From contig JAIPBB010000034.1 of the NCBI GenBank assembly GCA_021739805.1, positions 1 through 22,727 of the forward strand: a stretch of DNA of 22,727 nucleotides. The letters run 5' to 3'. Below are positions 1 through 8,500 of the stretch, piece after piece. Every line of letters starts with the position of its first letter. Positions within the stretch are counted from its first letter, which is position 1. The position numbers and the translations under genes were made by a program. The notes beneath the pieces were generated by a model that did no database searches, was not told the DNA's origin, and saw nothing but the letters and a program-made list of their open reading frames with translations. Source of the stretch: Saprospiraceae bacterium (GTDB taxonomy: Bacteria; Bacteroidota; Bacteroidia; Bacteroidales; JAIPBB01).

Positions 1-1141
1 TACCGGAGCCTGTTGTCCCACTATGAACTAACATCATATACACTGAGCCTGTTGAAGGATTACGAGTCCATCCGCTTGGTAAATTTCCGGGATTAGATGG
101 TGAACCTGAGCCAAGAGTTGCAGTTTCAAAATCCTCAAAATATGGAAAATTTGTTATAGGTGTCGAACATCCTGAAGGTGGTGGAGATGTGTAAATAACA
201 AACTGATTACAACCTATCGCAGGTTCTGTTGCCACATTTTGTCCTGCTGAAGCATCAATTGCATAAATAGAATAACAGAAAGTATCAGAAAGATTAAATG
301 GACCATTGAGAGTATCAATTCTTGCAAAGAAAATATTAGCACTTGAATTTGTCATTCCAATAGTGTCGGGAGTGCCATTATTATAATTATAAATTAGCAT
401 AGCTGTATCTATTCCTGAAACATCGGTAATAGTGGCGTAAATATCATAAGGTCCTGTATGATAAACAGAATCTATGAGTACGGGTTGATTTAAAGAAATA
501 GTTGGAGGGATTAGCTCAGAAAAAGATGCCAACACTTCTATATCATCAATTAACCATCCATAATTTAGCATTGGACCATTGTTAGTGCCATCTCTGAGTG
601 AAAATCTGACTTTGACCTGTGATGAATTTGCAGCAATAGATGATATATCAAATTGTTCAACTTTCCACCATGAGTTTGTCGGTATAGCATTATTAGTATT
701 TGGCAACCACGAAGAATAAGATGTTGAAGCAAATTTATTTCCCTGACCTCCAAATTGACCTGTTCCCAAATAATGAGTTCCGGTTAATTTAGTCCATGTT
801 GAACCATTATTATTTGATACAAAGATTTCGGCTGCATCAAAAAACTCAATCTTACATATATGTGAAAAGCTCAACATTACATTTGAGTTTCCAAGAGTGC
901 TAAATGCATCTGTTGTTAAAAATGTAGTATCGCTGAGAGATACACTACACGAATCTGAACGTAATCCCTGTGATGCAAGTGTCGTGGAAATAGCCCACTG
1001 ATTAACAGCAAAACCAACTGAATCCATACTTACACTGTCAGCTAATGAGTTTAACTCAAAGTTTTCGTGATAAACAATTGTTTGCGATATAACAAGAGAT
1101 GAAACAAACAATATGCAAATTAACAATATGCTTTTTTTCAT
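1..1141 (-). CDS. Secreted multidomain protein, MAM-like domains, 3' end cut off by window edge
   Basis: The reading frame is open from an ATG at 1141 to the left edge, about 380 codons with no stop, so the C-terminus is missing. Residues 1-20 are a signal peptide starting MKKSILLICIL and ending at SQ. Residues ~22-205 form a MAM/concanavalin-like beta domain (YHENFE at the start, GWLIDDIEV at the end). An Ig-like/fibronectin-like segment follows (FSELIPP, then TGPYDIYATITD), and after it a second such beta domain begins (FPYFEDFET). The first ~300 residues align clearly with the N-terminus of the giant protein at 5544-15614; both share ICKIEFFDAA and PTNSWWK. By family and context it should end in a T9SS sorting domain, but that part is outside the window. 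A canonical promoter lies at 1180-1209. Function unknown; a surface or secreted protein is likely. Start choice is supported by the signal peptide. Confidence 0.88.
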   Translation of the reverse strand, partial: MKKSILLICILFVSSLVISQTIVYHENFELNSLADSVSMDSVGFAVNQWAISTTLASQGLRSDSCSVSLSDTTFLTTDAFSTLGNSNVMLSFSHICKIEFFDAAEIFVSNNNGSTWTKLTGTHYLGTGQFGGQGNKFASTSYSSWLPNTNNAIPTNSWWKVEQFDISSIAANSSQVKVRFSLRDGTNNGPMLNYGWLIDDIEVLASFSELIPPTISLNQPVLIDSVYHTGPYDIYATITDVSGIDTAMLIYNYNNGTPDTIGMTNSSANIFFARIDTLNGPFNLSDTFCYSIYAIDASAGQNVATEPAIGCNQFVIYTSPPPSGCSTPITNFPYFEDFETATLGSGSPSNPGNLPSGWTRNPSTGSVYMMLVHSGTTGSG

Positions 1142-1179
1142 AATTGATTAGTTTAAAAGAACATAATACACTGGATAAG

Positions 1180-1209
1180 CAAAGTTAGCAAAACAAATAT
1201 TAAATCCAA
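1180..1209 (-). promoter_or_regulatory. Bacteroidota-type promoter for the leftmost gene
   Basis: On the minus strand, TTG (1209-1207) is followed after 19 nt by TAACTTTG (1187-1180). This fits the Bacteroidota consensus -33 TTG, N19-21, -7 TAnnTTTG exactly. The predicted transcription start is near 1173, giving a leader of about 32 nt before the ATG at 1141. Confidence 0.7.
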
Positions 1210-1343
1210 ACCAACACCTATAATTTAGAATACAATTTATCTAATAGATTGACAACAAAATTATCAAGCCATGATTTTTAGCCATAAATTCTTTATATCC
1301 AGAATAATTTGAGAAAATCAAATGCTGTAGAATCATATTTGCT

Positions 1344-1373
1344 TTTGCCTACTGCCTATTTGCCTACTGCCTA
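1344..1373. repeat. Two perfect tandem copies of a 15-mer (TTTGCCTACTGCCTA)
   Basis: Copies at 1344-1358 and 1359-1373 are identical; each holds a degenerate heptamer GCCTACT/GCCTATT. Read on the minus strand the unit is TAGGCAGTAGGCAAA. The right copy overlaps the end of the 335-residue gene and provides its stop codon (TAG at 1366-1364) and last codons. From memory, similar GTAGGCA-type short tandem repeats occur between genes in other Bacteroidota; I cannot confirm this here. Confidence 0.8.
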
Positions 1374-2371
1374 CTTATCACCATTTTCTTAACCAATCTC
1401 CTGCCTTCAAAAATTACTGAATAGTAATAAATTCCGGCAGATAAATCTCCAACTGAAAGTTCAATATTATGTGTTCCAGGCAAAACTGATTTTTCCTGAA
1501 ACTGCATTATTTGCCCAAAAACATTAATCAATTCAAAACGCATTTCTCCTGCTTTTGAAACTGTATAAGAAATTTGTGTTTTTCCCGAAGTTGGATTTGG
1601 TATGTTTTGGTTTAGGATAAATCCACTACTTTCGATTTCAGAAAAACCCCATGGAGGTGGTGGAGGTGGACAGCAATGACCTCCAATAATGGATTTACAA
1701 ATTGAATCGTTTGAGTGATTCAAATCTCCAATGTATTCAGTTCCTGCACAGAATGTAAATGTTCCTATCGGTGGATTTGCATTAATAAAAGTAAACAGAA
1801 CTGAATCATTTGGATTTAGACTTCCTGTCCATGTTTGGGTCTTTTTAACCCATCCATTTAAATGATAGAAAACATCAGTACTGCTAACAGTATTCAAACC
1901 ATAGTTCTTAATCCAAACTTTTACTTTACAATTTAAAGTATCAATAGGCTCTTCAATCATAGCTAGTCCAACATCATAAGCAGCCGGTGTTGCTACTATA
2001 TTTTTACATAATGTATCATTACTAGTGACAGAAGGTACTGGAGTTGCAATCCAGACGCATAAGCTATAATTAGTTGCTGGTGAAATATATGTGGTTGAAA
2101 AAGTGAAGTTTGTTGTTAAATTGGGATCTATAGTCCCAGACAAATTTTCACTCACTATCGAATTATTATTAATTTGATAATTTAGTGTGACCGGATAAGT
2201 TGAGTAAAAAGTGTCAATACCAAAATTCTTAATTGTAATCTCAACTGTTTGTAAAGAACCACTCAGGGTTGTGTCATTAGGAGTTTTTATTTCAGTTATC
2301 CCAAGGTCAATTTGTGACATAACTATTGTTGAAACAAAAACTAGGATTATGAATAATAAAGTTTTTTTCAT
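1364..2371 (-). CDS. T9SS-sorted secreted protein with two CARDB-like domains (335 aa)
   Basis: Residues 1-19 are a signal peptide (MKKTLLFIILVF, ending MSQ). Two CARDB/APHP-like beta domains follow at ~20-127 and ~130-230, each with the typical pattern of an I-KN-G strand, a central T-x-T-G-x-L turn and a ND-x-C-K end. A short linker with paired cysteines and six prolines (HCCPPPPPPW) leads to the T9SS type A sorting domain at ~253-335 (NQNIPNPTSG, then GIYYYSV, then RRLVKKMVIS). The protein would cross the inner membrane by Sec and the outer membrane by T9SS, with the C-terminal domain removed or used for anchoring. It is a paralogue of the last ~300 residues of the giant protein. The usual ending VISK is changed to VISRQ because a tandem repeat forms the stop codon. 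Only 51 bp separate it from the upstream gene. Function unknown; CARDB domains often serve in adhesion. Confidence 0.9.
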   Translation of the reverse strand: MKKTLLFIILVFVSTIVMSQIDLGITEIKTPNDTTLSGSLQTVEITIKNFGIDTFYSTYPVTLNYQINNNSIVSENLSGTIDPNLTTNFTFSTTYISPATNYSLCVWIATPVPSVTSNDTLCKNIVATPAAYDVGLAMIEEPIDTLNCKVKVWIKNYGLNTVSSTDVFYHLNGWVKKTQTWTGSLNPNDSVLFTFINANPPIGTFTFCAGTEYIGDLNHSNDSICKSIIGGHCCPPPPPPWGFSEIESSGFILNQNIPNPTSGKTQISYTVSKAGEMRFELINVFGQIMQFQEKSVLPGTHNIELSVGDLSAGIYYYSVIFEGRRLVKKMVISRQ

Positions 2372-2372
2372 G

Positions 2373-2407
2373 GCTTTAAATTTTATTTATTATTGGATAT
2401 GAACGAA
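2373..2407 (-). repeat. Conserved 5' leader repeat, copy 1 (upstream of the 335-aa gene)
   Basis: The ~35 nt directly before the start codon (plus strand begins GCTTTAAATTTTATTTAT, then ATTGGA and ATGAACGA) are nearly identical to those before the genes starting at 3079 and 5122. With the 3079 leader the identity runs on to about 2424, into the stop codon of the upstream gene. It may hold translation or promoter signals, or just mark a recent duplication. Confidence 0.75.
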
Positions 2408-2422
2408 ATATTAAAATGTATT

Positions 2423-3079
2423 TTAATTACTAATCACCATTTTCTTAACCAACCTCCTACCTTCAAACATCACAGAATAGTAATAAACTCCGGCAGCTAA
2501 ATCTCCAACAAAAAGCTCAATTGTATGTGTTCCTGGCATAACTGATTTTTCCTGAAACTGCATTATTTGGCCAAGAACATTAATCAATTCAAAACGCATT
2601 TCTCCTGCTTTTGAAACTGTATAAGAAATTTGAGTTTTTCCTGATGTTGGATTTGGGATGTTTTGGTTTAAGATAAATTCATCAAATTCCATATCTGCCA
2701 AACCTATGTCACATGGATTACACACAACTCCCTTACAAAGGGAATCATTGGTGGGATTTACATCCCCGGGATAATGAGTACCTGCACAGAACCACATCGC
2801 TCCATATGGGGGAGAAGGTGTCAGAAAAGTAAATTGTACTGAATCATTCGGATTTAAAGTTCCAGTCCATGTTTGGGTGTGTTTATTCAATCCATTTAAA
2901 TTCCACCAAACATCAACACTGCTAACAGAATTCAAACCATAGTTTTTTATCCAAACAATTACTTCACATCTCAAAGTATCATCAGGTTTTTCAATATAAC
3001 ATACTCCAACATCTATATTTTGCGATTTAACTGAAAATGAAACTAAAATTAGAATAATGAATAATAGTGTTTTTTTCAT
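2423..3079 (-). CDS. Small T9SS-sorted secreted protein with one CARDB-like domain (218 aa)
   Basis: This is the shortest member of the family: signal peptide at residues 1-19 (MKKTLLFIILIL, ending KSQ), one CARDB-like domain at ~20-122 (IDVGVCYIEKP, VWIKNYGLNSVSS, LNPNDSVQFTF), a short linker with CNPC, and the T9SS type A sorting domain at ~134-218 ending KKMVISN. Two cysteines in the domain and those in the linker could form disulphides after export. It corresponds to the final CARDB domain plus sorting domain of the 335-, 620- and 3356-residue paralogues, with the earlier modules absent. It starts 180 bp after the stop of the 620-residue gene, and an inverted-repeat element fills most of that gap. 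No enzyme motif is visible. It is essentially a single binding module with an export tag; its partner is unknown. Confidence 0.88.
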   Translation of the reverse strand: MKKTLLFIILILVSFSVKSQNIDVGVCYIEKPDDTLRCEVIVWIKNYGLNSVSSVDVWWNLNGLNKHTQTWTGTLNPNDSVQFTFLTPSPPYGAMWFCAGTHYPGDVNPTNDSLCKGVVCNPCDIGLADMEFDEFILNQNIPNPTSGKTQISYTVSKAGEMRFELINVLGQIMQFQEKSVMPGTHTIELFVGDLAAGVYYYSVMFEGRRLVKKMVISN

Positions 3080-3131
3080 AGCTTTAAATTTTATTTATAA
3101 TTGGAAATGAACGAAATATTAAAATGTATTT
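3080..3131 (-). repeat. Conserved 5' leader repeat, copy 2 (upstream of the 218-aa gene)
   Basis: Same leader as at 2373-2407 and 5123-5157. Against copy 1 the match extends about 50 nt, through GAACGAAATATTAAAATG and TATTT, so the duplicated unit took the whole upstream segment with it. Confidence 0.75.
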
Positions 3132-3138
3132 ATTTTGT

Positions 3139-3258
3139 GTCTGCAAGAAAACCCAACCAATTTTGATTTTCAGTGAGTTTTTCCCCTAACCCTAAAGGGT
3201 GAACTCACTGAAAATCAGCTCACCCTTTAGACGGGGAAAGGCTGATTTTCTTGCATAC
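3139..3258. repeat. Complex inverted-repeat element with alternative hairpins, between two paralogues
   Basis: Outer inverted repeats TGCAAGAAAA (3142-3151) and TTTTCTTGCA (3246-3255), extended by GT/AC at the ends, bound a ~120 bp element. Inside it, a perfect 16-bp pair (3164-3179 with 3202-3217, TGATTTTCAGTGAGTT) makes hairpin A, and GAAAATCAGC (3210-3219) with GCTGATTTTC (3241-3250) makes hairpin B. The two share bases 3210-3217 and exclude each other. Their loops are also complementary (CTAAAGGGTGA at 3192-3202 against TCACCCTTTAG at 3220-3230), so a third fold is possible. It begins 1 bp after the stop of the 620-residue gene, so it may act as its terminator, or be a small non-autonomous mobile element. 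No clear target-site duplication is seen. Confidence 0.7.
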
Positions 3259-3259
3259 A

Positions 3260-5122
3260 TTATTTACTTATCACCATTTTCTTAACCAACCTCCTACCTT
3301 CAAATATTACAGAATAGTAATAAACTCCTGCTGGTAAATCTCCAACAAAAAGCTCATTATTATGTGTTCCTGGCATAACTGATTTTTCCTGAAACTGCAT
3401 TATTTGCCCAAAAACATTAATCAATTCAAAACGCATTTCTCCTGCTTTTGAAATTGTATAAGAAATTTGGGTAGTTCCTGTTGTTGGATTTGGAATGTTT
3501 TGGTTTAGGATAAACTTATTAATTTCAGATTCATTTATACTCGTATATAATGAACAATGCTTAACAACAATAGGTTTACAAATAGAATCATTTATTTGAT
3601 TTAAATCCCCTCCGTAGTCCACTCCTACACACAAATATAAATGTGGTACCATAGGATAGTTCCAATCTTCAGTGTAACTATACAAAACAGAATCATTTGG
3701 CAGTAGTGTTCCAGTCCATGTTCGGATATGCTTTCCAACTCCATTAAAATTATGATATACATCTGCAAATGTGATAGTATCTAAACCATAATTCTTAATC
3801 CACACTTTTATATAACATTCCAGAGTATCAATTGGTTCTTCAATATTAGATATCCCAGCATCATAAGCTGCCGGGGTAACTGCAAGATTTTTACATACTG
3901 TATCATTATAAGTGTAAGTAGGGTTAATTCCCGTTGCCCATGCACATAATGAATAACCGCTACCTGGAGATGAATAAGTTGTTGTAAATGTATAATTAAC
4001 TGATGAGTCGGGAGGAAGACTACCAGTCCATGTTTCATGAGTAGTAGTGTAATTATTAATTTGATAATGAACCGGAATCATGGTCAAAATACCTGCCCCA
4101 TAATTCTTAACAGTTATCACAACACTATCAAAAGATGCAATTTGAGTTGATAAAGAAGGATGTAGAATTGCAGTAACACCCGGGTCATCAGGCATCTTAG
4201 GAGTTGTAATTTCAAAATCATCAATTGCCCAACCATCAAAGTTATTGATTGAAGAATCTGATTGAAATATAAACCTAAATTGAGCAGGATTTGATATTCC
4301 TGATATTCCTGGTACTGATAATGTATCAAACTTATATGATGATCGTACCCATCCATTACTATTACCACTCCAATAAGCTGTACTACTTCCAGTATTATAC
4401 CAATTAACTCCATTAGGATCATTAATAATTCCCATATTAGTCCAGGATCCTACAACATTTGAATATTGGATTCTACCTCCATCTGAATTAGATTGTGTAT
4501 TATAATTATGCCAGAATATAAAAGAATCTGGAGGAACTCCAATAAAATCAAACTTAGGACTATATAAATAATTCAAACTATTATTGTCATAAGTTGAGTC
4601 TAAATCAATCATCCATACATTTACGGGACTATGTGCTGTAGTAATATTTGTAGCAGATGGAATTCCTCTTTCCCATTGATTTACCAATGTATCGGCAAGC
4701 CAATAATCAACTCCTTCAAAATTATCAACATAAGGTGCATTTGTAATTACATCAACATATGAATTTATACATGTTTGGTCATTAAATGTATTACTATCAC
4801 CAGCTAAAGTGGTATAAGCACAAATTGAATTTTGCCCTACCGGCAAAGTAATTAGAGGGAAAACAACATTCGTTGAATCTCCTGATAGCAACAAACCTGA
4901 CCATGTCATAATTACAGGAACACCATTGTTTAATTCGTAATTCACGGATATAGAAGTTATCGAATCAGTTCCAAAATTCTTAACTATGACTTCAACTGTT
5001 GTATAGGGGCTTAATGCTATTGTCGTTGGTTGAACTATTTCAACTACGCCAACATCAATAGTTTGAGATGAAACGTATGATGAAATAAAAACCAAAATAA
5101 CGAATAATAAAGTTTTTTTCAT
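3260..5122 (-). CDS. T9SS-sorted secreted protein: CARDB, MAM-like, two CARDB domains (620 aa)
   Basis: Signal peptide at residues 1-20 (MKKTLLFVILVF, ending SSQ). In order: a CARDB-like domain (~21-125; VEVIVKNFGTDSIT), a MAM/concanavalin-like beta domain (~130-306; YVDNFEG at the start, NQWERGIP, and DGWAIDDFEITTP at the end), CARDB-like domains at ~310-415 and ~418-525 (each with IKNYG or VKNYG and ending ND-x-C), then the T9SS type A sorting domain at ~537-620 (NQNIPNPTTG, GVYYYSV, KKMVISK). The whole mature protein aligns domain by domain with the last ~590 residues of the 3356-residue neighbour, so it looks like a copy of that C-terminus with its own signal peptide. An AT-rich hairpin lies in its leader (5170-5191). 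No catalytic residues are recognised. An exported binding or adhesion role is inference; export by T9SS is well supported. Confidence 0.92.
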   Translation of the reverse strand: MKKTLLFVILVFISSYVSSQTIDVGVVEIVQPTTIALSPYTTVEVIVKNFGTDSITSISVNYELNNGVPVIMTWSGLLLSGDSTNVVFPLITLPVGQNSICAYTTLAGDSNTFNDQTCINSYVDVITNAPYVDNFEGVDYWLADTLVNQWERGIPSATNITTAHSPVNVWMIDLDSTYDNNSLNYLYSPKFDFIGVPPDSFIFWHNYNTQSNSDGGRIQYSNVVGSWTNMGIINDPNGVNWYNTGSSTAYWSGNSNGWVRSSYKFDTLSVPGISGISNPAQFRFIFQSDSSINNFDGWAIDDFEITTPKMPDDPGVTAILHPSLSTQIASFDSVVITVKNYGAGILTMIPVHYQINNYTTTHETWTGSLPPDSSVNYTFTTTYSSPGSGYSLCAWATGINPTYTYNDTVCKNLAVTPAAYDAGISNIEEPIDTLECYIKVWIKNYGLDTITFADVYHNFNGVGKHIRTWTGTLLPNDSVLYSYTEDWNYPMVPHLYLCVGVDYGGDLNQINDSICKPIVVKHCSLYTSINESEINKFILNQNIPNPTTGTTQISYTISKAGEMRFELINVFGQIMQFQEKSVMPGTHNNELFVGDLPAGVYYYSVIFEGRRLVKKMVISK

Positions 5123-5157
5123 GGCTTTAAATTTTATTTATAATTGGATATGAACGA
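5123..5157 (-). repeat. Conserved 5' leader repeat, copy 3 (upstream of the 620-aa gene)
   Basis: Nearly identical to 2373-2407 and 3080-3131 for about 35 nt before the ATG; identity ends after ATGAACGA, where this copy diverges. Confidence 0.72.
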
Positions 5158-5169
5158 CTAAATAAAAAC

Positions 5170-5191
5170 ATGATTTTTCCGCTAAAATCAT
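5170..5191 (-). terminator. AT-rich hairpin in the leader of the 620-aa gene, terminator-like
   Basis: ATGATTTT (5170-5177) pairs with AAAATCAT (5184-5191) around a 6-nt loop. On the minus strand the stem is followed by GTTTTTATTT, as in a weak intrinsic terminator. It lies ~48 nt before the start codon, so it could stop read-through from the giant gene or act as an attenuator. The stem has little GC, so this is uncertain. Confidence 0.3.
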
Positions 5192-5479
5192 TTTCTAATA
5201 AGACACACAATATTAAATAAGGTTGCATATAATATTAAAATAAAACTCATATCTTAATACCTTAGCAGAAGGAAGGAAAAATTAAAGTCGCCATGATTAA
5301 TCAAGGCGACTTCTGAAATAATATTCAGTGGAACAAAATAATCCACCATAATACCCAACTAATAGACACAACATATTTTAAAATGGTTGCATACACAATG
5401 ATAAAAACAACCTAACAAAAATATGGAGAAATAATAAAATTCTAAATTTGAATATAAAGTTCTGAAATTCTGATTGTAT
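5192..5479. other. AT-rich intergenic stretch between the giant and 620-aa genes
   Basis: No open frame with a plausible start is visible on either strand. Apart from the hairpin at 5285-5312 I see only AT-rich spacer. The promoter of the 620-residue gene should be here, but no clear TTG-N19-TAnnTTTG match was found. Confidence 0.6.
5285..5312 (-). terminator. Strong GC-containing hairpin, possible second terminator
   Basis: AAGTCGCC (5285-5292) pairs perfectly with GGCGACTT (5305-5312). The loop contains the self-complementary TGATTAATCA, which can extend the stem after one mismatch. On the minus strand a T-rich run (TAATTTTTCC) follows, which suggests termination leftwards; on the plus strand there is no T-tract. 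It sits ~170 nt beyond the giant gene's own terminator, so it may catch read-through or end a small unrecognised transcript. Confidence 0.45.
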
Positions 5480-5518
5480 AAAAAAGAGCCAAAATCCGAA
5501 AATCAGACTTTGGCTCTT
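5480..5518 (-). terminator. Intrinsic terminator of the giant gene
   Basis: AAGAGCCAAA (5484-5493) and TTTGGCTCTT (5509-5518) form a 10-bp stem with a 15-nt loop. On the minus strand the stem runs straight into TTTTTT. It lies 25 bp after the stop codon at 5544, in the right orientation and distance. Confidence 0.85.
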
Positions 5519-5543
5519 CAATCATTATATTAAACAGCTTCTT

Positions 5544-8500
5544 TTATTTACTTATCACCATTTTCTTCACTAACCTTTTACCCTCAAATAATACTGAATA
5601 GTAATAAACTCCTGCCGGTAGATCGCCTACAAAAAGTTCGATGCTGTGCTGACCTGCCATAACTGTTTGTTCTTGTGTTTGCATTGTTTGTCCAAGAACA
5701 TTAATCAAGTCAAATCGCATTGTGCCTGAAATAGGAACTATATAAGTAATTCGGGTAATTCCTGTAGTTGGATTTGGTATGTTCTGTCCTAAAATAAATT
5801 CGCCATTTTCGATCTCATATAAACCATAAGGGTCACATACTCCGCCAATAATGGATTTACATAATGAATCGTTTGAATGATTCATATCTCCGCTTAATTT
5901 AGTTCCGGCACAGAAACCAAATGATCCTAAAGGTGGATTTGCATTTATGAATGTAAAGAGCACTGAATCATTTGGATTTAAAGTTCCTGTCCATGTTTGG
6001 GTCTTTTTATTCATTCCATTCAAGTGATAGAAAACATCTGTACTTGTAACTACATTAACTCCATAGTTCTTAATCCAGACTATTACTTTACATTTGAGTG
6101 TATCAATAGGTGATACTATTTTACAAACTCCAACGTCATATGCTGCCGCTGTTACATTGATGTTTTTGCATATTGTGTCATTGTATGTGTAAGTTGGATT
6201 TACTCCTGTTGTCCAGGCACATAAAGAGTAATTATTACTTGGAGAAGTATAAGTAGTTGCAAATGTATAGTTAGCTGTTGCACCCGGAAGTAATGAACCA
6301 GTCCATGTTGCATTAACTGTGGCAAGGTTTCCTACCTTATAATGAACAGGTATAGTCGATAATGCGTTTAATCCATAGTTCTTTATAGTAATTGAAACTG
6401 TTACAGGAGAACCTATTTGGGTAGTATTTGCCGGAGTAATAATTGTTGTAACACCCGGATCATTAGGCATCATAGGAGTTGTAATTTCAAAATCATCAAT
6501 TGCCCAGCCATCAAAATTATTTATAGTGGCATCAGATTGAAAAACAAATCTAAATTGTGCAGGATTTGCAAAATTTGTTATGGCTGATAGTTTATATGAT
6601 GATTTTACCCATCCGTTACTGTTGCCGTCCCAGGTTGGTACACCGCCATAAGTATTATTATACCAGTTTACACCATTTGTATCATTTTCGTCTCCCATAT
6701 TAAGCCAGCCTCCAGTGGTGGTTTTATATTGGAGTCTTCCTCCATCACCATTTGCCTGGGTATTATAATAATGCCAGAACTTAAGTGAATCAGGTTGTAC
6801 AGCCATAAAATCGAATTTTGGTGAATACAAATAGTCGAAACTACTATGGGCATAATTAGAATCCAAATCAATCATCCAAACATTATTCGGACTATGAGCT
6901 GAAGTAATAACTGTTGCTGATGGAATTCCTCTCTCCCATTGATTTACCAATGTATCATTCAACCAAAAATCTGTTCCTTCAAAATTATCGAAATAAGGTG
7001 CAGTTGTGATTAATTGAACAAAAGAAGTAATACATTTCTGATCGTTAAATGTATTACTGTCTAATGGTAATGAGGTGTAAACACAAATTGTGTTTTGTCC
7101 TGTTGGCAAAGTAATAGTTGGGAAAGTAACTGTTGCTGAATCACCCGTTAATAATGAGCCTGTCCATGTTATTGTTACAGGAGTATTTGTGTTTAAAACA
7201 TAAGAGACAGGAACACTTGTTATTGGGTCGGTTCCATAATTCATAATAATAGCCTGAACCTGTGTTGATGGGTTTGTGGCAATTGTCTTAGGTTTAAGTA
7301 TATCAACTACACCAGCATCATGTGCTATTAATGGTGCAATCATAACACTATAATCCTCAGTTTCACCCCAGGTATAAGTCCCACATGGAGTTACGGAAGT
7401 AGCTGAGCCAGATTCTACTGCAACAACTCTCATTACAGTCAATCCATTTAGAGCGGATAATGGAACATTTACTGTTCCCGTAAGAGTTTGTAATCCTGTA
7501 TATGCACCACCAAAGGCTATTTCAGCAGGTTCGGTAAATACTCCATCCCTATTATAATCAATATATACTTCACAATATCCGGAGTATGAACTACCACTAA
7601 ATACAATATCTATTGAAATAGGATAAGATGTAGTGGGTGCAATCATTGCAGGTGTTGTATTGGTATAGTCTGTGTACATTGCATTATAGGGAGTTGGTGA
7701 AGTATTATTAATACCGGCAAATGTTACTTTTCCAATATCATCATCAGCTGTGCTTGTAGCTGTGGAGATACAATAATTAGGTAACTTATTCTGAACACTT
7801 TTCCAAGTTGTGTCATTTTGATGTGTCGAATCACATGTTAATGATGTATAAGCCTTCAAATTATAAGTTTGCCCTACAATTCCGAGATTAGCAGGAGTGC
7901 TAAATGTATGTATAAGACTAGTGTTCGATAAAAGTATAGAAGTTATAGTATCAGTCACTACTGGATTGTTGTTCACCTGATAACTAACTGTAAAATTAGA
8001 TTGAGAGGCAGTTCCATAGTTCTTAATTTTAACCTGAACATTTTCTGAAGAAGTTAAATTTATTGCCGAAACCGGTTGACTGATTTCAAATACACCAACA
8101 TCACAAGATGAAGGTGCAGATACATTTACTATAACAGGAACTCGAATACTGGAACATCCAACTAGTGCTTCAAAGATTTCAATCTCCCTGAAATTAACAT
8201 TTGAACTTTGAGAGCCTCCTACAGTCATATCAATTATTCTTACTCGTGATGATGTGGCTATTGGGAAAGTTATATCATAGAAACAAACTCCTGTAGCTTG
8301 TGTAAATGTATGGTGATTTACCCATGCTGAGCCATTCCAAATTTGGATAGTACCTCCAGTTAGAAAACGTGTAGTGGATGAACCCACATGAATAGTCATT
8401 TTGTTAAAGGATTTTGCAGTAGGCCAGATAAAAGTTACATTTACAGAAGAACCGGGGTTGCTTGCTGAGGATGTAATCCACATTTGTTGTGATCCACAAG

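Noticed and set aside
565..753. Small minus-strand ORF inside the edge gene
   Set aside because: It lies in another frame of a well-supported secreted-protein gene and has no family-like features.
1672..1690. Pro-rich HCCPPPPPPW linker as a functional metal site
   Set aside because: The same position in paralogues is a variable linker with only a cysteine kept, so it is best read as linker drift.
2211..2402. Plus-strand ORF over the N-terminus of the 335-residue gene
   Set aside because: Antisense to a signal peptide and CARDB domain with strong paralogues; no support of its own.
3808..4422. Alternative-frame minus-strand ORFs within the 620-residue gene
   Set aside because: Shadows of a gene whose main frame has clear domains throughout; the translated products are low-complexity.
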